Shown here: one piece after another, positions 59,430-64,000 of the stretch
How positions within the stretch are numbered: position 1 is the stretch's first letter
How the letters are laid out: every line of letters starts with the position of its first letter
Assembly: GCA_032173965.1 (NCBI GenBank)
Contig: CM063284.1
Coordinates: 118,828,410-118,892,409 of the forward strand
DNA length: 64,000 nt
Source of the DNA: Sitta carolinensis
Lineage: Eukaryota > Chordata > Aves > Passeriformes > Sittidae
Direction: 5' to 3'
Program-made: the position numbers and the translations under genes
The notes under the pieces: model-generated
The model's input: the letters and a program-made list of their open reading frames with translations, nothing else
What the model was told of the DNA's origin: nothing
Databases searched by the model: none

Positions 59430-59880
59430 CCTCCCTCGGTCCCCCCAGCTCCTTCCTACCTACAGCCGTGCGATTTCACACGGCCCTGCCCGGCCCGCGG
59501 CCTCCGCACCAACCACCTCCCAGCACGGCCGGTGGGAAGGCGGATGGGAGGGCGCCCGGAGCGGGTCCCGGCCCGGTTCCGCCCTCAGAAGCGCCCCGGG
59601 CCCGGCCCCGCTCTCCGCTCCGCTCTCGGTCCGCGCGCCGCCGGCCCCTGGTTGCCGCGGCAACCGCACGCCAACCGCCGAGGGGCGGGGCGCTCCCGCA
59701 CGGGCTGCGGCGCGCGCCGCGCGGACCAATCAGCGCCCAGAAAAGGGAGATCAGGGGCGGGGCTTTTTGCGCAAGCGCAGCAGCGCTCCCCAGGCGGCCG
59801 CGCGCGGGCCGGCCCCGATGGCGGCCGAATGGGGAGAGGGAGGAGCGCTCCCGAGTCGGGAGGGAGCCGCAAGGGCCATC
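59430..59880 (-). promoter_or_regulatory. PPP1R42: CpG island, PPP1R42 promoter
   Basis: Dense CpG block 1.2 kb upstream of the first PPP1R42 coding exon. It carries an RFX X-box and GC boxes (GGGGCGGGGC near 59682 and 59755). The open frames of 190-218 aa here are compositional artefacts. Confidence 0.75.
59651..59664. promoter_or_regulatory. RFX X-box, perfect palindrome
   Basis: GTTGCCGCGGCAAC: two perfect RFX half-sites (GTTGCC and GGCAAC) with the optimal 2-bp spacer. It sits in the promoter CpG island of PPP1R42, a centrosome/cilium-related gene, which fits RFX control of ciliary and spermatogenic genes. Confidence 0.8.
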
Positions 59881-59944
59881 GGGCCCTGTGCCTGCACGGG
59901 GCACCTCAAAAGTTACACCATGTGCCTCAGTGCATCGTGCTAGT

Positions 59945-60338
59945 GCTTCTCGAACTCTTGTTAGGCGCGGTGTTGTGATCACTTCCCGGGAGAGCCCGTT
60001 CCAGTGCCCAGCCACGCTCTGGTGGGAAAACCTTTTCCTCATATCCAAGCTCAACCTCTTTTGACACAGCGTCAGGCCGTTCCCTCAAGTCCCGTCACTG
60101 GAAGCCGTAGAGAAGAGATGCCCTTGCACTTTCCCTCATGAGGAAATTGTGAACTGCACTGAGGTCTCCCCTCAGTGTCCTCCAAGCTGAACAGAAAAGG
60201 TGCCCCTCAGCCGCTCCTCATACAGCTTCTCTCCAGTCCCTTCACTGTCCTCCCTGCACTCCTTCGGACCCTCTATAATCGCCTAATGTCATTTCTATGT
60301 TGTGCTGCCCAAAACTGCACACAGGACCGTTGCAAAAT
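59945..60338 (-). mobile_element. CR1 LINE, antisense, left half (split by an LTR)
   Basis: Plus strand shows reversed CR1 text (GAGAGCCCGTTCCAGTGCCC, TTTTCCTCATATCCAAGCTC, CCTTCGGACCCTCTATAAT), ending at AACTGCACACAGGAC. The next part of the consensus resumes at about 61062. Confidence 0.85.
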
Positions 60339-61060
60339 GTGGATAATGTAAAGGTTTTCTTAACAATGTTTCATGTTTGTTCTTTGTATAATGTCAAGTC
60401 CAATCAACAAGGGAAGTTTAACTTGTGAAACAGCAACTAACAAGCAAACTCTAAGTGATATCTAGAAGAACAAATTACTTGTTTGTAGAATTACCTTGTT
60501 AAAGTTTAGGGCTTGACATGCTTCAAAGATCTGAGACCCTGGGGGAGGTTAACAAAGCTTGGGAAAAAGGATGCCGACTGATACTGGACACAAAGAATGC
60601 AGAATTTATGACCTACAAAGACATCTGGTAGAATTCTCAAGATAAGGGAAAAACTAATAAAGTTAACTCAGCAACTCTGGTGAAATCAGCCCTGAGTGAA
60701 AGGTAATTCCAGCAGGGGGAGATCTGTAACCTCCAACTCAGAGACCACCAACCCAAAAGAAGAGAAAGATTGGGCATGTGGACTAATTAGCATAAGAAAC
60801 AAGAGAATTGTTAGCCAACAGCAGAATATGAATTCATAAGAAAACTATGTAACTATTAACCGATGAACACTAATTCCTTTATTTGCTAAAATGTATAACT
60901 TGCAAAAAGTTTTAGTAGCCCGTGTGCTTGATGTGTGGAACTCCACCAGGCATCCAGGCTTGTGCAATTTAGAAATAAATAATCGAAGTCTCTTGCAAAT
61001 GTGTAATTATTGATTTGTTGCATACAGGGTAGTAAATACAATTTTTGTGGACAACGGCAC
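60339..61060 (+). mobile_element. Solo LTR inserted in a CR1
   Basis: About 700 bp separating two halves of one CR1. The right part has LTR-like order: TGTGGAACTCCACCAGGCAT, then GCTTGTGCAATTTAG with AAATAAATAA, and an end near TTTTTGTGGACA. No coding sequence is present. The exact ends and target duplication could not be fixed, and the orientation rests on the poly(A) signal. Confidence 0.6.
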
Positions 61061-61395
61061 TCGAGGTGAGGCTGCCCCAGTGCAGAGCAGAGCAGGACAA
61101 TGCCCTCCCTTGCCCAGGTGGCAGTGCTGTGCCTGATGCACCCCAGAACAGGCTTGGCCCTCCTGGATGCCAGGGCACTGCTGCCTCATGTTCAACTTTC
61201 TGTTGACCAGGATCCCCGTGTCCCTTTCTGTGGCATTGCTTTCAAGCCTCTCACTCTCAGTCTGTACGTATGTCCAGGGTAGCCTCATCACCCTGTGTAG
61301 AATCCAGAACTTGCCCTTGTTAAACTCCCTACTGTTGCTTATTGCCCAACTCTCTAATTTGTCCCAGAAGAAATCTTTGAAACCTCCTAATGCAA
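61061..61395 (-). mobile_element. CR1 LINE, antisense, right half
   Basis: Continues the CR1 of 59945-60338: ACTCGAGGTGAGGCTGCCCC, then CAACTTTCTGTTGACCAGGA and CAGAACTTGCCCTTGTTAAA, all reversed CR1 sequence. Confidence 0.8.
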
Positions 61396-61794
61396 ATGGA
61401 CTTTGAAAAACATCCCCCACACTGTCCACATCTACAAAGAGCTCTTTGTCTTATTAATGTCTTAATAAGGCTATGTGTTTTTAAACCTTGTTAACTAGCA
61501 GTTTTTCTCTTGGGTGTTGCCTCTTCTTCCTCCATGCCAAGGTTTTTTGTGAGCATAGACTACTGGCAAAACCAAGATCATATGGTTCCTTTCCCTCATG
61601 TTTGAATTGGAGAAGTTAATAATTTTATAAATAGAGTGGATACTGTATTTAATAGAAAAGTTCTACAAAAAACTGTGTTAGCAAATGTTGAACGAATTTT
61701 TTTATGGTGAAACATTATTCCAGTTGTGGTTGGTTGTTTGTTGGTTTTGTTTTGTTTAATCAATTATATCACACTTTTTAGTGCCCTTACAAAA

Positions 61795-62345
61795 GCCAAC
61801 AAATTAGTTGCTGATGACACAAAAGTGGGAGGAGTGGCTGACACTCCAGTGGGTCGTGCTGCCATGAGGAGGGACTTAAACAGGCTGGAGAAATGAGCCA
61901 AGGGCAGCCCAAAAAAAGTTCACCAAGGAAAGTGCAAAGCCTGGCCCGTGGGGAGGAACAGCCCTAGGCTCCAGCAAAGACCAGCTGGAAAGCAGCTTGG
62001 CAGAAAATGACATGGAGGTTCTGGTGGACACCAAACTGTCCAGTGTAGCGGCAAGGAAAGCAAATGATATCGTGGGCTGCCTTAGAGGAATATTGCCAGT
62101 CGTAGGATTTCCTGCCATTTTTATTCAGTGCTGGCGTGAGTGTCCAGCTGGAGTGCTGGTGCCCAGCTCTGAGCTCTTCAGTACAAGAGAGACGGACATA
62201 CCAGAGACACCAGCTAAGGGGCGTTAAGATGATGAAGGGACTGGAGCATCTCTCTTTTAAGGAGTAGTTGAGAGAGCTGGGACTGTCTGGCGGTCTGGAG
62301 AAGAAAAGGCTCAGGGTGTTTACTTCCAATGAAACCAAGATTATG
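61795..62345 (+). mobile_element. CR1 LINE fragment, sense (end of ORF2 region)
   Basis: Starts GTTGCTGATGACACAAAAGT, the CR1 stretch encoding the ADDTK-like motif of the reverse transcriptase ORF, and runs to AAGAAAAGGCTCAGGGTGTT. It carries several stops and frameshifts and is a dead 5'-truncated copy. Confidence 0.85.
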
Positions 62346-62439
62346 ACCTCATTTTTCTTATAGGAAAAAGGACACAAAATGGTGTTAGGAACAAACATGT
62401 TTTATTATGTAAAATATGTCTGAAATAACTTGTTCCAAT

Positions 62440-62900
62440 TAATTTCATTTGGGTTTTATGTTTTCGAAGGTAGCAAGTATAAGATTCTCAAAAACATGGA
62501 GCAGGGCAAATAGGGGAATAGAGGTTGTGGGGAGTGTCACTCCTTCCTGCTTAGGGGAAAACTCTTTACACTCTTGCCTCTTCCAGCATGGGCTTCCCAC
62601 AGAGTCAAAGCCTCCTTCAGGCACATCCACAGGCTGCAGGTGTCTGTCTGCTCCACTGCAGACTTCCATGGGCTGCAGGGGCACGTCTTGACTCACCATG
62701 GTCTTCACTATGGACTGCAGCGGAATCTCTCCCCTGGTGCCTGGAGCCCCTTCTCCCACTCCCCCTCTTTCTTCTTTAACCTGGGGGTCTGCAGAGTTGT
62801 TTCTCTTCCATATTCTCACTCTATTTCCTAGCTGCTGGTGTTGCACAAGGTTTTTCCCCTGCTTCTTTAATATGTTATCCTGAGGTGCTACTACCATCAC
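62440..62900. repeat. Unidentified segment with recurring CTGCAG motif
   Basis: Spaced repeats of GGCTGCAGG-type words (near 62633, 62658, 62674 and 62716) give a periodic pattern. On the minus strand this reads as an open frame of 151 codons with repeated LQPM/LQPV. I associate similar text with repeated DNA in passerine genomes, but cannot name a family. Confidence 0.35.
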
Positions 62901-63402
62901 TGAAGGGCTTGGCCTTGGCCAGTGGCGGGTCTAACTTGGAGCTGGCTGGTATTGGCTCTGCCAGACATGGAGGGAACTTCTAGCAGCTTCTCACCTAGTA
63001 TGAAGAAGCCACCCTTGTATCCCATCCCTATTACCTGTCCTGCTGGGTGGGTCTGTCATTTGAGGCTCTCAAGGCTCTGGCTGCCAGGAACAGCTGTGAG
63101 CTGCAGAGCCAGGGTAGGGCTGGGAGTGTCTGTGATGGGCTTTGGCCCAGTGACATCCTAGGGGATGTGTCACATTGGGGCTGGTTTGCAGGGCCTGGGC
63201 CAGAGGTAGACACTTGAGGGGAGGCTGGGCTGGGCAAGAGCTGAGACAGAAATGTGAATTCTCACCCTGCATCAAGAGCCCAGGCCCCTGCCAGCAGCCT
63301 CACCCCTTCTCCTTCCTGCTCCCAGCTCCATGCAGCTCCCATACCTGCTCCCTGGTCCTTCCCAGACCCACTTGACCCTTTCTCCCCCTCCTCATCCAGG
63401 CC

Positions 63403-63699
63403 ATGGCTGCCCGAGTGTTCTTTAGAGTGGTGCGAAACATCATCATCCAGCAGCCGCAGATGGTCAACAGGCAGCTGGATGAGGCCATACATGAGCGCAT
63501 GAGGCAGCGCGAGGAAATGATGAGACAGGAGATGACTCGGCTGCTGCAGGAACTGGGGCAGAGTGACATGGCTCTGGGACACTCACTCTTCACTGCCATG
63601 CTGCAGTGGCAGAGCTGGATTGCAGCCCTTCTTGTGCTCTTGGGGCTGTGGTGGTGGCTCCGATATTTGAGAAATCATCATAGAATTGTAGAATTCTAG
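63403..63699 (+). pseudogene. ITPRIPL1-like gene fragment, interrupted by a CR1
   Basis: The first 91 residues match the N-terminus of avian ITPRIPL1-like proteins (inositol trisphosphate receptor-interacting protein-like). They show a short hydrophobic start, IIQQPQMV, a coiled coil with Arg/Glu/Met heptads at about 24-52, and one membrane segment (WIAALLVLLGLWWWL, 72-86). The ATG follows an acceptor (CCTCATCCAG) after a pyrimidine-rich tract, as in family members with one large coding exon. After residue 91 the frame enters CR1 sequence and stops seven codons later. The catalytic-like Mab-21 part is missing in the window. It may resume beyond 64000, but the frame is broken. Confidence 0.65.
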
Positions 63700-64000
63700 A
63701 ATCATTTGGTTGAAGGGATCTTTAATGATTATCTCATTCCAACTCCCCTTCCATGGGCAGGGATACCTCCCAGTAGACCAAGTTAATGCCCCATCCAGTC
63801 TGGTCTTGAACACTTCCAGGGATGAGGCATCTATAACTTCTCTGGGCAGCTGTTAACCACTATTCCAGTGCCTCACCATCCTCACAAACATTTTCTTCCT
63901 AATGTCTAATCCAAACCTATCCTCCTTCAGCTTAAAGACATTCCCCCTTGTCCTATCACAGCATGCCCTTGTAAAAAGTCCATCTCTGTTCTTGTAGGCC
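63676..64000 (-). mobile_element. CR1 LINE 3' end, antisense, runs off the window
   Basis: Starts with the degenerate CR1 terminal repeat (CATCATAGAATTGTAGAATT, reversed) and continues with CATGGGCAGGGATACCTCCC and GAACACTTCCAGGGATGAGG. It is inserted in the ITPRIPL1-like open frame. Confidence 0.9.

Noticed and set aside
59317..60064. Several frames of 190-218 aa
   Set aside because: All lie in the PPP1R42 promoter CpG island and run into CR1 sequence. They are compositional artefacts.

Overview
The window is nuclear DNA of a bird, almost certainly a passerine. The evidence is many fragments of the CR1 LINE typical of avian genomes, a tRNA-Ile-derived SINE resembling passerine TguSINE1, avian-type LTRs, and an ITPRIPL1-like gene copy of the kind multiplied in songbirds. 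Genes have vertebrate exon-intron structure with GT-AG introns and CpG-island promoters. Family and gene names come from recognising protein sequence by eye; no database was searched.

Layout, left to right: (1) 1-3490, the last three coding exons and 3' UTR of SGK3 (+). (2) 4930-16240, complete MCMDC2 (+), 14 coding exons encoding 682 aa. (3) 16555-20540, a minus-strand non-coding snoRNA host gene, apparently the bird SNHG6, with a TATA/5'TOP promoter and two SNORD87-type box C/D snoRNAs instead of the single one known in mammals. (4) 21221-24132, an endogenous retroviral insertion whose two 1.28-kb LTRs face each other as a near-perfect inverted repeat, with a 5-bp target duplication outside. 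(5) 26778-32778, TCF24 (-), a bHLH factor gene, with promoter, 5' UTR exon and both coding exons visible. (6) 33.9-46.5 kb, intergenic DNA with a CR1 piece and an old LTR. (7) 46540-59900, PPP1R42 (-), an SDS22-type leucine-rich-repeat protein, with a CpG-island promoter carrying a perfect RFX X-box palindrome. (8) 59.9-64.0 kb, repeats: a CR1 split by an LTR, further CR1 pieces, and an ITPRIPL1-like fragment cut by a CR1 that runs off the window.

The order SGK3-MCMDC2-SNHG6-TCF24-PPP1R42, with these orientations, matches human 8q13.1, which supports every gene call. The genes do not form an operon or pathway: SGK3 is a PI3K-dependent kinase, MCMDC2 a meiotic recombination factor, SNHG6 a carrier of rRNA-methylation guides, TCF24 a transcription factor, and PPP1R42 a PP1-binding protein of centrosome and testis.

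The most unusual items are the head-to-head LTR insertion with two U3-type outer ends, the tandem SNORD87 pair, and an unannotated-looking in-frame exon downstream of PPP1R42.
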